Assembly (NCBI GenBank): GCA_900316835.1
Contig: ONEL01000009.1
Location: 1 to 64,000, forward strand
Length of the DNA stretch: 64,000 bases
Source of the DNA: an uncultured Prevotellaceae bacterium
GTDB lineage: Bacteria > Bacteroidota > Bacteroidia > Bacteroidales > Muribaculaceae
Reading direction: 5' to 3'
Numbering within the stretch: the stretch's first letter is position 1; every line of letters starts with the position of its first letter. Below, piece after piece: positions 51,952 through 60,571 of this stretch. The translations under genes were made by a program, and so were the position numbers. The notes under the pieces were generated by a model that saw only the letters and a list, made by a program, of their open reading frames with translations, ran no database searches and was not told the DNA's origin.

Positions 51952-52563
51952 CTAATATGGGAGTTCGTCGCTATTGCCATAGTCTACTTCGGGTTCACTG
52001 GCATCATAGCTATCATTGCCATGATTACGATAGCTTTTCCTCATCCTATACATTTCTTCTTTCTTGCCACCATTTTTTAAGAAAGCTTCTTTCCTGCTTG
52101 CCAGCAATCGGCCCGTCAACTTTATACACTGCATTATCACCACTATCATTATGTTTGCTATAGTCTCAGCGGTTCGCGCCTCAAAAGCCCTTATGTAATA
52201 TTCTGGCTCATTGTGTTTTGCACACACAGCGCGAGCCAGTTTGCATTTATCATCCTCCAGTTCCCAAAGCCTGAGATTATTAGTCCTCAAGTAATCAATA
52301 TAATCTTCTTTTAGTTCATCCAGGCTCCCAAGTGCGATGTTTATCAAGTGAATATTAGAATAAGTTGAGGTTGCTCCATCAACATTCCCCTCAACTATAT
52401 TTTGCTTTCCCGAACGAGCAACTTGCTCCATCTGACCGATAGTTCGGTCACCAGGTTTTAAAAATCGCTGCGTGAAATATTTTGTGCCATCATAGACACA
52501 TATCGCTTTTTTATAGGCAATGAGATTCTTAAAATCACCTGGAGAATCAAGAAAATTACTCAT
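51952..52563 (-). CDS. Four-helix-bundle protein (suffix-domain type, S23/Avd-like)
   Basis: A 203-residue protein of the four-helix-bundle family related to 23S rRNA intervening-sequence proteins and the Avd protein of diversity-generating retroelements. The core reads DFKNLIAYKKAICVYDGTKYFTQRF, GDRTIGQMEQVARSGKQNIVEGN, INIALGSLDELKEDYIDYL, then RTAETIANIMIVVIMQCIKLTGRLLAS. The C-terminal 50 residues are a charged tail ending EVDYGNSDELPY. It is flanked on both sides by the same CTAG-rich 10-bp repeats. The role of these proteins outside retroelements is unknown; no reverse transcriptase is nearby. Confidence 0.85.
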   Translation of the reverse strand: MSNFLDSPGDFKNLIAYKKAICVYDGTKYFTQRFLKPGDRTIGQMEQVARSGKQNIVEGNVDGATSTYSNIHLINIALGSLDELKEDYIDYLRTNNLRLWELEDDKCKLARAVCAKHNEPEYYIRAFEARTAETIANIMIVVIMQCIKLTGRLLASRKEAFLKNGGKKEEMYRMRKSYRNHGNDSYDASEPEVDYGNSDELPY

Positions 52564-52584
52564 ATCTTTTAGGGGTTATTAGGG

Positions 52585-52795
52585 TAGGAGTGACTAGAAG
52601 TGGCTAGGAGTGGCTAGGAGTGACTAGAAGTGGCTAGGAGTGGCTAGGAGTGACTAGGAGTGGCTAGGAGTGGCTAGGAGTGGCTAGGAGTGGCTAGGAG
52701 TGGCTAGGAGTGACTAGGAGTGGCTAAGAGTGGCTAGGAGTGGCTAGGAGTGGCTAGGAATGGCTAGGAATGGTTAGGAGTGGTCAGGAGTGAGG
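52585..52795. repeat. 10-bp minisatellite, 20 units of TGGCTAGGAG
   Basis: From 52591 to 52790 the DNA is 20 consecutive exact-length 10-bp units, consensus TGGCTAGGAG. TGAC replaces TGGC at units 1, 4, 7 and 13, giving a 30-bp higher-order period at the start. The array decays at its right end. No length variation in multiples of 3 and no frame through it. It sits immediately upstream of the four-helix-bundle gene. Confidence 0.95.
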
Positions 52796-52805
52796 AAAAT
52801 AGGAA

Positions 52806-52876
52806 GGTTTCCTAGTAGTTCCTAGTAACTCCTAGTAGTTCCTAGCCTAGTAGTTCCTAGCCTAGCAACTCCTATC
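52806..52876. repeat. CTAG-rich repeat in inverted orientation, running into the ATR gene
   Basis: TTCCTAGTAG and ACTCCTAGTAG-type units, the reverse-complement sense of the 52585-52795 array, repeat about seven times and enter the last codons of the adenosyltransferase gene. Confidence 0.8.
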
Positions 52877-53422
52877 CCACAGCACTTCGGCGACGCCGGC
52901 GGTGACGTTGCAGTGGCGGGCGAGGATAAAGAAGAAGTCGCTCAGGCGGTTGAGATAGCGCTGAGCAAGCGGGTTGAGAGGCTGACGCGACGCCAGCGTG
53001 ACCATGCGACGCTCGGCACGACGAGTGATGGTGCGACACAGGTCGCAACACACCGACGCTCGGGTCCCTCCCGGCAGAATAAAGCCCCGCATGGGTGGCA
53101 ACTGCTCGTCGAGGCTGTCGATCATCGCCTCCACAGCCTTCACGTCGCTGTCGTCAAGTCCGTAGACCGGCGCCTCCACATTGCTCTGCTCAGTGGCGAG
53201 ATAAGCCCCCAGGTTGAAGAGCTTGTTTTGAATCTTGAACAGTAGCTGCTCCACCTCGGCGTTTTGCCCCTTGAGAGCATGAGCCAGCATACCCAGGTGA
53301 GCGTTGAGTTCGTCAACAGTGCCATAGGCTTCAACACGGATATCATCTTTAGCGACACGCTGGCCACCCACCAGTGAAGTGGTGCCCTTGTCGCCTGTGA
53401 GAGTGTAAACTTTACTTTTCAT
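52862..53422 (-). CDS. Cob(I)alamin adenosyltransferase, PduO type
   Basis: A 186-residue enzyme that transfers adenosyl from ATP to cob(I)alamin. Motifs: TGDKGTTSLVGGQRVAKDD (ATP site), the VEAYGTVDELNAHLG helix, RGFILPGGTRASVCCDLCRTITRRAERR, and LNRLSDFFFILAR. It overlaps the preceding gene by 4 nt (ATGA). Its stop codon lies at the edge of the CTAG-rich repeat, so the last residues (LWDRSC) may be shaped by the repeat. Confidence 0.93.
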   Translation of the reverse strand: MKSKVYTLTGDKGTTSLVGGQRVAKDDIRVEAYGTVDELNAHLGMLAHALKGQNAEVEQLLFKIQNKLFNLGAYLATEQSNVEAPVYGLDDSDVKAVEAMIDSLDEQLPPMRGFILPGGTRASVCCDLCRTITRRAERRMVTLASRQPLNPLAQRYLNRLSDFFFILARHCNVTAGVAEVLWDRSC

Positions 53423-53961
53423 TGCTTGTTTATTTCATTAAGTTTGTTAATTAGTTCATGTGAATTATTGACCAGGATAGAGCTGGCGACAAGCGGTGAG
53501 CGCGAGAACTGCGATGCGGCGGTGGTCTCGAGCTGGTGAACCAGCTGCGAGTACATGCCCCCATGGTTCACCGCAATGATGGGCTTCACGTTGCCATCAA
53601 CAATGAGTTGAGAGAGCGTGGATATCCACTCGTCGATAGTACCAATTCCACCCGGCAACACCACAAAGACGTCGCCCTGAGCTATGAGCCGCGACTTGCG
53701 GTCGCACAAGTCGCGCGCCAGTTGCAGCTCGGTGCACAGCGGGTCGGCACGATACTCAAAGCACTCGGGCACTATGCCCACAATGTGCCGGCAACCAGCA
53801 TCGTGAGCCGCCACCGCTGTGGCATGCATCAAGCCCGCGTTCACTCCGCCATAGACAAGAGAGTGCCCCCTCTCCCCTATCCACCGCCCCAATGCGGTGG
53901 CAATTGCGACAATCTCACTGGGGAGGTCGCTATTGGCCGAGCAGTAGACTACAATATTCAT
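53419..53961 (-). CDS. LOG-family nucleotide phosphoribohydrolase (TIGR00730-like)
   Basis: A 180-residue Rossmann-fold protein. The family motif is present as PGGIGTIDEW, with the upstream SLVYGGVNAGLMHATAVAA strand-turn. LOG proteins split nucleoside 5'-monophosphates into base and ribose phosphate. The start overlaps the glgB stop by 4 nt and the stop overlaps the adenosyltransferase start by 4 nt, so the three genes are translationally coupled. Confidence 0.9.
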   Translation of the reverse strand: MNIVVYCSANSDLPSEIVAIATALGRWIGERGHSLVYGGVNAGLMHATAVAAHDAGCRHIVGIVPECFEYRADPLCTELQLARDLCDRKSRLIAQGDVFVVLPGGIGTIDEWISTLSQLIVDGNVKPIIAVNHGGMYSQLVHQLETTAASQFSRSPLVASSILVNNSHELINKLNEINKQ

Positions 53962-56030
53962 TTATTGTTGAGTTTTTTGCTAGATGTTCTAGATGTTCTA
54001 GATTTACTAGATTTCATGGGTTGCAGACGCAGGATGAGGGCGCTGCGGGCAGGGATGTAGAGCTTGAGCCATCCCAGGTGGGCGCTGGCATAGAGTGGGT
54101 CGTGCTCAGTGAAGTGCTTCACGCCCTCGTCAACGTTGCCGTAGCCGCCATAGCGTGCATTATCGCTGTCAATCACACCGTGATATTCACCCTCGGGAGC
54201 AAGGAAACCGTAATCGCTGAACGACTTCACTGGGTTGAAATTGAACACAAACACCAAGTTGCCTCGCATGAAAGCAAGCACCTGGTCATCGTCCTTGTCC
54301 CACAGCTTGCGGATGGGCAATGCCTGGAAATTGTGAGTACCACCAATGAGGTGCATCACATCGTTATCCCAGTTGTTAAGGAACCTGTACTTGAGATCCT
54401 CGCGGTCGACAAGGTCCCACTGGCGGCGGGCATACTTGTAGCTCCACCCGTTGCCCTCGCGCGGGAAGTCAATCCACTCGGGATGCCCCCACTCGTTGCC
54501 CATGAAGTTGAGATAGCCACCATTGATGGTAGCTGCGGTCACTAGGCGTATGAGCTTGTGCAACGCCATGCCACGGCTCACCACGCCATTGTCGTCGCCG
54601 GTCATCATGTGCCAGTACATCTCCTTGTCGATGAGGCGGAAGATGATAGTCTTGTCGCCCACCAGTGCCTGGTCGTGACTCTCGGCATAGGAGATTGTCT
54701 TCTCGTCGGCGCGGCGGTTGGTGAGTTCCCAGAATATCGAAGTGGGTTTCCACTGCTCATCCTTGAGCTCCTTGATGGTCTTAATCCAGTAGTCGGGAAT
54801 ACCCATCGCCATGCGATAGTCGAAACCTATGCCCCCATCCTTCACCTTTCGCGCCAGCCCTGGCATGCCACTCATTTCCTCAGCAATGGTGATGGCATGG
54901 GGATTAACGTCGTGAATGAGCTTGTTGGCAAGAGTGAGATAGGTAATAGCATTAGTATCCTGATTACCATTGTAGTAGTCGTCATATCCGCCAAACGCCT
55001 GCCCTAGCCCGTGGTTATAATAGAGCATCGATGTCACACCGTCGAAACGGAAGCCGTCGAAGCGGTATTCCTCGAGCCAGAACTTGCAGTTACTCAACAA
55101 GAAATTGAGCACGGCATTCTTGCCGTAGTCGAAGCACAGCGAGTCCCAAGCCGGATGCTCGCGACGGCCATCGCCATAGAAATACTGATCGTAACTGCCG
55201 TCGAAGCGCCCCAGCCCCTCAACCTCATTTTTCACGGCATGAGAATGCACTATGTCCATGATAACGGCAATGCCACGACTGTGAGCATCGTCGATGAGAT
55301 GCTTGAGCTCCTCGGGCGTGCCAAAGCGACTTGAGGCGGCATAGAAACTCGACACATGATAGCCAAACGAGCCATAGTAGGGATGTTCCTGGATCGCCAT
55401 GATTTGGATAGCGTTATAGCCGTCGGCCTCTACGCGCGGCAGTATATTAGTGCGAAACTCCTCGTAGGTTCCCACACCCTCACGGTTCTGCGCCATGCCT
55501 ATGTGGCACTCATAGATGAGCAACGGCTTCACATGTGGCTTGAAATTTTTTATTTTAAACTCATACTTCAGAGCAGGATTCCACACCTGAGCCGAAAAAA
55601 TCTTGGTGTTATCGTCTTGCACCACGCGGGTGGCATAGGCAGGAATGCGCTCGCCCTGTCCACCCTGCCAGTGGATGCTGAGCTTGAACAAGTCGCCATG
55701 CTTCATGCCACGCTCAGGAAGCCTGAGTTCCCAGTTGCCTCCCTGCTCAAGGCGGCGCATCTTGTAAGGCGCGCACTCGGTCCAGTTGTTAAAGTCGCCA
55801 ATGACAAAAATCTCGGTGGCATTAGGCGCCCATTCACGCAGTGTCCAGCCGTTCTCGTCGTGATGCAGGCCATAGTAGTTGTAGGCGTTGGCAAAATCAA
55901 CTAGGTTGCCATCCTTGCCAGTGAGCTCTTCCAGCTTGCGCAGGTAATCGTTGTGCCGCCCCACGATAGCGTCCTCAAACGGTTCTAGCCATGGGTCGTC
56001 CTTGATGAGAGGGAGTGTTTTCTTTCTCAT
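53958..56030 (-). CDS. glgB: 1,4-alpha-glucan branching enzyme
   Basis: A 690-residue GH13 enzyme that introduces alpha-1,6 branches into glycogen, of the shorter type resembling eukaryotic branching enzymes. The CBM48-like N-terminus contains NAYNYYGLHHDENGWTLREWAPNA. The barrel shows DIVHSHAVKNE, DGFRFDGVTSMLYYNHG with the nucleophile Asp, TIAEEMSGMPG with the acid Glu, and YAESHDQALVGDK. The natural end of the family is near PARSALILRL; here an extra basic tail (QPMKSSKSRTSRTSSKK...) is encoded by a CTAG-rich repeat. Confidence 0.95.
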   Translation of the reverse strand: MRKKTLPLIKDDPWLEPFEDAIVGRHNDYLRKLEELTGKDGNLVDFANAYNYYGLHHDENGWTLREWAPNATEIFVIGDFNNWTECAPYKMRRLEQGGNWELRLPERGMKHGDLFKLSIHWQGGQGERIPAYATRVVQDDNTKIFSAQVWNPALKYEFKIKNFKPHVKPLLIYECHIGMAQNREGVGTYEEFRTNILPRVEADGYNAIQIMAIQEHPYYGSFGYHVSSFYAASSRFGTPEELKHLIDDAHSRGIAVIMDIVHSHAVKNEVEGLGRFDGSYDQYFYGDGRREHPAWDSLCFDYGKNAVLNFLLSNCKFWLEEYRFDGFRFDGVTSMLYYNHGLGQAFGGYDDYYNGNQDTNAITYLTLANKLIHDVNPHAITIAEEMSGMPGLARKVKDGGIGFDYRMAMGIPDYWIKTIKELKDEQWKPTSIFWELTNRRADEKTISYAESHDQALVGDKTIIFRLIDKEMYWHMMTGDDNGVVSRGMALHKLIRLVTAATINGGYLNFMGNEWGHPEWIDFPREGNGWSYKYARRQWDLVDREDLKYRFLNNWDNDVMHLIGGTHNFQALPIRKLWDKDDDQVLAFMRGNLVFVFNFNPVKSFSDYGFLAPEGEYHGVIDSDNARYGGYGNVDEGVKHFTEHDPLYASAHLGWLKLYIPARSALILRLQPMKSSKSRTSRTSSKKLNNK
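53980..54015. repeat. CTAG-rich repeat forming the 3' end of glgB
   Basis: CTAGATGTT repeats twice perfectly and twice with changes (CTAGATTTA, CTAGATTT). On the minus strand it encodes the tail KSSKSRTSRTSS of the branching enzyme. Confidence 0.85.
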
Positions 56031-56071
56031 GATATATTATATATAATGTGTAAATATTCTTAGTCTCGCTA

Positions 56072-56079
56072 CAAAATTA
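56072..56079 (-). promoter_or_regulatory. Promoter -7 element of the glgB operon
   Basis: TAATTTTG on the minus strand (complement of 56072-56079), 42 bp before the glgB start. A -33 element is not evident. Confidence 0.4.
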
Positions 56080-56173
56080 CTAAAATAAAATTAAATACAT
56101 TATTTAAAATGAGCAAAAAGTAGTAGCAACCAAGTAAACCGATTTCAGAAAATGCCCATCGACAATTCTCTTT

Positions 56174-56204
56174 TTTGCAAGTTTAGAAATATTTATTAAT
56201 TTTG
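56174..56204 (+). promoter_or_regulatory. Promoter of the acyl-CoA ligase gene
   Basis: TTTG (56174-56177), a 19-nt spacer and TAATTTTG (56197-56204): an exact consensus match. The start near 56211 leaves a 50-nt leader, which argues against the ATG at 56202 and for the one at 56262. Confidence 0.8.
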
Positions 56205-56261
56205 CAGTCTATAATTATTGCAAATAAACAATTACCATTTAAATATATTTGTGTCACCACT

Positions 56262-57920
56262 ATGATGAAAGAGAACACAATCAAGATTTTTGAGGAGAGC
56301 TTCCGAAACAACTGGGAACTACCCGCCTTAAGCGACTATAACACCAAGCAAACACTCACCTATGGCGACTTTGCCGAGCAAATAGCTCGCCTACACATTA
56401 TTTATAAAGAGTGTGGCGTCAAGCCCGGCGACCGCGTGGCAGTAATAGGCAAGAACACCCCCAGTTGGGTGATTGTGTTCATTGGCACAATCACCTATGG
56501 TGCCGTGATTGTTCCAATCCTGCAAGAATTTAATCCGCGCGACGCACAACACATCATCAACCACAGCGAGGCCGAGTTGCTATATGCCAGCAACTCGATT
56601 TGGGAGTCGTTCGACTTTGACAACATGCGCCATGTGCGCGCTGCCGTGTCGCTCGATAACGGCAAGCTGCTGGCACAAAAAGAAGAAGAAAAAATGGGCG
56701 AGGTGCTCGAGAACATCGACTCGCTCATGCAGCAAGCCTACCCCAACGGTTTCAGCGCCGCATGCATCAACTACATCGACCGTGGCAACGACCAGCTCAT
56801 GGAGATAAACTACACCAGCGGCACCACGGGCTTTAGCAAGGGCGTTATGCTCACCGGCAACAATCTGGCAGGAAACATAGTGTACGGTATCAACTCACAG
56901 TTGCACCGTCGTGGCACCCGTTGCGTTTCGTTCCTGCCACTGGCTCATGCCTACGGTTGCGCCTTCGACATGCTCACCCCCCTTGCCGTGGGGTCGCACA
57001 TCACCCTGCTGGGCCGCATTCCAGCTCCCAAGGTGCTTGTTAAGGCCATGCAAGAGATAAAGCCCAACCTGGTGATAACCGTTCCACTTGTGCTTGAGAA
57101 GATTTATAGCAAGATGATAGTGCCCATGATCACCAAGACCAAGCTGCGCTGGGCGCTGGCGGTGCCCTACCTCGACCGCAAGATATATGACCAAATTCGC
57201 AAACGCCTGGTCGAGGCCTTTGGTGGCGAGTTTGAGGAAGTGATTGTGGGTGGAGCCCCCTTCAACGCCGAGGTCGAGGAATTCCTCTACAAGATTAAGT
57301 TCCCATTCACCGTGGGCTATGGCATGACCGAGTGCGCACCACTGGTAAGCCACACACCATGGCGTGAGTTTGTGCTTCACAGCGCCGGTCGTGTGCTACT
57401 AGGCATCATGGAGTGCAAAATCTTGAGCGATGATCCTGAGAACATTCCCGGTGAGATATGCGTCAAGGGCGAGAATGTGATGAGTGGCTATTTCCACAAC
57501 ACCGAAGCCACCGACAAGGTGCTACACGAGGACGGCTGGCTACACACTGGCGACATGGGAACACTGAGTGCCGACGGCACCATCTTCATTCGCGGTCGCC
57601 TCAAGACCATGCTCTTGAGCGCCAACGGCCAGAACATCTACCCCGAGGAGATTGAGGCTAAGCTCAACAACATGCTCTACATTAGCGAGAGCCTGGTGGT
57701 GGACCGCGACCACAAACTGGTGGCACTCGTCTATCCCGACTACGACGCTATGGATCGCGACGGCATCACTCGCGACAAGCTCCCTGAGCACATGAACACC
57801 GTGAAGACTGAGCTCAACAAACTCGTGGCACCCTATGAGCGCATAGCTCAAATCGAGATTATGGTCAACGAGTTTGAGAAGACCCCAAAACGTAGCATCA
57901 AGCGCTTCCTCTACAGGTGA
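56262..57920 (+). CDS. AMP-binding long-chain fatty acid-CoA ligase
   Basis: A 552-residue adenylate-forming enzyme. Motifs in order: YTSGTTGFSKGVMLTGNN (phosphate-binding loop), GGAPFNAEVEEFLYKIKFPFTVGYGMTEC (adenine site), WLHTGDMGTLSADGTIFIRGRLKTM (ribose-binding Asp and hinge) and KTPKRSIKRFLY near the C-terminus with the catalytic Lys. No signal peptide. It activates fatty acids with ATP and CoA. The gene is alone with its own promoter. Confidence 0.9.
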   Translation: MMKENTIKIFEESFRNNWELPALSDYNTKQTLTYGDFAEQIARLHIIYKECGVKPGDRVAVIGKNTPSWVIVFIGTITYGAVIVPILQEFNPRDAQHIINHSEAELLYASNSIWESFDFDNMRHVRAAVSLDNGKLLAQKEEEKMGEVLENIDSLMQQAYPNGFSAACINYIDRGNDQLMEINYTSGTTGFSKGVMLTGNNLAGNIVYGINSQLHRRGTRCVSFLPLAHAYGCAFDMLTPLAVGSHITLLGRIPAPKVLVKAMQEIKPNLVITVPLVLEKIYSKMIVPMITKTKLRWALAVPYLDRKIYDQIRKRLVEAFGGEFEEVIVGGAPFNAEVEEFLYKIKFPFTVGYGMTECAPLVSHTPWREFVLHSAGRVLLGIMECKILSDDPENIPGEICVKGENVMSGYFHNTEATDKVLHEDGWLHTGDMGTLSADGTIFIRGRLKTMLLSANGQNIYPEEIEAKLNNMLYISESLVVDRDHKLVALVYPDYDAMDRDGITRDKLPEHMNTVKTELNKLVAPYERIAQIEIMVNEFEKTPKRSIKRFLYR

Positions 57921-58111
57921 TAAAATGGCGTTTTTTATCACAAAAATTAAAATCACAAATTCTAAACACAATTTAACACTTTTGCTAATAAATAATTATT
58001 TCAGCAATTATTAGCCTGGTAATTAAGCATGTGATAATTCGTAAGTTTGTGAATTATTGTTAATTTCATGTTTTTTGGCATATTTTTTTCAAAAAAAAAT
58101 TTCAAAAAAGA

Positions 58112-58141
58112 TTTGCATATTAAAATTTTGATATAAATTTG
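58112..58141 (+). promoter_or_regulatory. Promoter of the small lipoprotein gene
   Basis: TTTG (58112-58115), an 18-nt spacer and TAAATTTG (58134-58141). Confidence 0.65.
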
Positions 58142-58200
58142 CACCGATTTTTGAACACAGAAAATTATTTATTGTTTTATTATTTAAATTTTTTGAAGAA

Positions 58201-58449
58201 ATGAAAAAGTTAGTTTTATTCGTTGCTGTAATCGCTAGCGTATCTTTGTTCTCTTGCACTGGCACTCAGACTACTTCTACCAGCGCTGACACTACCGCTA
58301 CTGTAGAGGATACCACCGCTGTTGTTGATAGCGCTGCTACCGACACTGCTGCTAAGGTTGAGGCTCCTGCAGAGGTTAAGGAAGATGCAGCTGCTCCTCA
58401 AGTTGACCCCGCTGCTGAGGCAAAAGAGGACACTACTGCCGCTAAATAA
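58201..58449 (+). CDS. Small Ala/Thr/Glu-rich lipoprotein
   Basis: An 82-residue protein. MKKLVLFVAVIASVSLFSCTG is a lipoprotein signal with Cys19. The remaining residues are low-complexity Thr, Ala, Asp, Glu, Val and Pro (TTSTSADTTATVEDTTAVVD; AEVKEDAAAPQVDPAAEAKED), acidic and probably unstructured. The codon use is strongly biased (GCT, ACT, GTT), which with the consensus promoter and clean terminator suggests high expression. Function not known. Confidence 0.8.
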   Translation: MKKLVLFVAVIASVSLFSCTGTQTTSTSADTTATVEDTTAVVDSAATDTAAKVEAPAEVKEDAAAPQVDPAAEAKEDTTAAK

Positions 58450-58475
58450 TTAGCAACACAAGCTAAAAGGATTTG

Positions 58476-58515
58476 AAGCTGTTTTCCACGAGGTGGAGAG
58501 CAGCTTTGTTTTTTT
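58476..58515 (+). terminator. Terminator of the small lipoprotein gene
   Basis: AAGCTG (58476-58481) pairs with CAGCTT (58501-58506), with inner CCAC/GTGG pairing, then TG and seven T. Confidence 0.9.
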
Positions 58516-58586
58516 GTATAAAAAAATTTTTTTTCAACAAATGATGCAGTAATTTTGCATTTCAGGTGTTTATTAAGTGCAACGTC

Positions 58587-59156
58587 ATGATGAACGAGAG
58601 AGAGATTAGTCGAGGTTGTAAGCAGGGCAATGCTATTGCCCAGCGTGCACTCTTTGACAAATACTCTCCTGAACTGATGGCTGTTATCTTCCGCTATGTG
58701 GGAGATGACGACGATGCGCAAGACGTGCTACAAGACACCTTTATCAGTGCCTATAGCAACATTGAGCGTTTCAAGTGGGAAGGCGAGGGCTCGCTGCGAG
58801 CGTGGCTCAACCGCATCGCGGTGAACAAGTCGCTCAACTTCTTGCGAATGGCAAAACGACTGAGCGCATCGCAGATGCCGGTAGAGGCAATAGGCGACCC
58901 GCCCGATGATAACGACGAGGACACCACCACGGCAGTTAATGGGCTTGACGCCGCCACCATCCTTGAGATGGTTTCACAGCTCCCCGACGGCTACCGCACT
59001 GTGTTCAACCTCTACTGCCTTGACGGCTACAGCCATCAGCAGATTGCCAAGCAACTAGGCATCAGCGAGAAGACCTCATCGTCGCAACTGGCAAGAGCTA
59101 AAGCCTTGCTTGCACGAAAAATCAAAACATTCATCAACGAGCACAACATTGAGTAA
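58587..59156 (+). CDS. ECF (sigma-70 family) sigma factor
   Basis: A 189-residue sigma factor. Region 2: DKYSPELMAVIFRYVGDDDDAQDVLQDTFISAYSNI and GSLRAWLNRIAVNKSLNFLR. Region 4: LPDGYRTVFNLYCLDGYSHQQIAKQLGISEKTSSSQLARAKALLARKI. The paired ATG codons at 58587 and 58590 give the family's start. Its neighbour 9 nt downstream encodes the presumed anti-sigma-barrel partner. Confidence 0.93.
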   Translation: MMNEREISRGCKQGNAIAQRALFDKYSPELMAVIFRYVGDDDDAQDVLQDTFISAYSNIERFKWEGEGSLRAWLNRIAVNKSLNFLRMAKRLSASQMPVEAIGDPPDDNDEDTTTAVNGLDAATILEMVSQLPDGYRTVFNLYCLDGYSHQQIAKQLGISEKTSSSQLARAKALLARKIKTFINEHNIE

Positions 59157-59165
59157 CAACACACT

Positions 59166-60551
59166 ATGAGCAACAAAATTAACAACGACAACTGGATTGA
59201 AGCGGTGAAGCAAAAAGCAACCAGCTCCACAAGGCAAGTGCCTGAAGGTGCCTGGGAGGCTATTGCACAATCGCTCCAGCAACAGAATGTCGCTACCACA
59301 TCACCTAAACGCGCGCGCATCGCGCCACGCATGTGGAAGGTCGTAGCCGCCGCTGCAGCTGTTGCCATAGTAGCTACTACCGGCTTCTTCCTGCTCAATG
59401 ACGAAGCCCCCAGCACGGTGCAACAACTGGCACAAAACACCCCAGCGGCACCTGCCGTGCAACAACCGGCAACCACCGCAACCACTCCTGCCGAACAAGA
59501 AACCGCCACTGAGCCCACAACTCCTACCTCCCTTCTTGCTAAAAACACAACATCCACAAGCAACACAAGCACTATTCATCACCATCATCGCAGTGTTAGC
59601 ACTAACGGCACTGCCACACATCATCGTCACCATCAAGCCAGTCAAGAGTTTGCTCAGCCACAAGACTATGAGCAAGAACCATTAATGGACAGCGAAGAGC
59701 AACTAGCCTACGAAGAAAACGAGTTTAACCCCGACGAGTACTTCTACGACATCGAGACGATGCAAGCCCTTGAGGAACTCTATGCCGAGTATGACAACGC
59801 TATGAACCAAGAGGCTATGGAGCCATGGCGAAGCTATAGCGACAGCACTTATCACCAGCACCTCGCCTACGACGCCAACGCTCGACGCATCGCCCGCGAG
59901 CAGATGGCATTACCACGCAGCAAGCCCAAACCCGAGCTGCTAATGGCAGCCTATGGCAACGGGCTCATATCGGGCGACCGCAACTCCACATCCACAGCAG
60001 CGTCGCCACAGAACATGGCGGCTCCAGGCATGATGCTGGCACCAGCGCCGTCAGGCATGGCACAAAACGTGACAATGCCTGTCAACTACAGCTATCATCA
60101 CCACATGCCACTCACCGTGGGACTAACTTTCACCAAGCGCATTGTGGGTAATCTGTATGGTAATTTGGGACTCAATTTCACATCGATGAACAGCGATGTA
60201 ACCCCCGACAACGGCACTGAGAGCTTCAAGCAAAATGTTAAACTCATAGGCCTCCCGTTTGGCGTGCGGTGGAACTTCTGGCGCTACAAGGGACTCACCA
60301 CCTTCGTTGGTGGTGAAGGACTCGTTGAGAGAGTGGTAGACGCGTCTTTCGGCAAGGAAGACGTCACCATCAAGCGCTTGCAATGGTCGGTACACGCCAC
60401 CGCTGGTGTGCAATACAACTTCAACAAGCACGTGGGAATCTATCTTGAGCCTAAACTCTCACACTACATCACCACACTGCCACTCAAGACACAGCGCAAC
60501 GAGCACCCATTCAATTTCAACTTGCAACTGGGACTCTCGCTCGACTTCTAA
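59166..60551 (+). CDS. Anti-sigma-like membrane protein with C-terminal outer-membrane-barrel-like domain
   Basis: A 461-residue protein. The cytosolic N-terminus (DNWIEAVKQKATSSTRQVPEGAWEAIAQSLQQQ) resembles the NWxxxLxxK..Y...P..W..I start of Bacteroidetes proteins paired with ECF sigma factors. A membrane helix lies at about 58-78 (VVAAAAAVAIVATTGFFLL). A long low-complexity linker rich in Thr, Ala, His and Glu follows. The C-terminal about 150 residues (VGLTFTKRIVGNLYGNLGLNFT to the final LGLSLDF) form a PorT-like beta-barrel pattern. It is the expected partner of the sigma factor directly upstream. Confidence 0.82.
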   Translation: MSNKINNDNWIEAVKQKATSSTRQVPEGAWEAIAQSLQQQNVATTSPKRARIAPRMWKVVAAAAAVAIVATTGFFLLNDEAPSTVQQLAQNTPAAPAVQQPATTATTPAEQETATEPTTPTSLLAKNTTSTSNTSTIHHHHRSVSTNGTATHHRHHQASQEFAQPQDYEQEPLMDSEEQLAYEENEFNPDEYFYDIETMQALEELYAEYDNAMNQEAMEPWRSYSDSTYHQHLAYDANARRIAREQMALPRSKPKPELLMAAYGNGLISGDRNSTSTAASPQNMAAPGMMLAPAPSGMAQNVTMPVNYSYHHHMPLTVGLTFTKRIVGNLYGNLGLNFTSMNSDVTPDNGTESFKQNVKLIGLPFGVRWNFWRYKGLTTFVGGEGLVERVVDASFGKEDVTIKRLQWSVHATAGVQYNFNKHVGIYLEPKLSHYITTLPLKTQRNEHPFNFNLQLGLSLDF

Positions 60552-60571
60552 AAACACGAAATCCTATTATT

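Noticed and set aside
52585..52795. Regular short repeats that could be mistaken for a CRISPR array
   Set aside because: The 10-bp units follow each other with no spacers and no cas genes are near; it is a minisatellite.
57984..58015. GCTAATAA/TTATTAGC inverted repeat after the acyl-CoA ligase gene as a terminator
   Set aside because: The stem is AT-only apart from its ends, the loop is long and no T-run follows on the plus strand.
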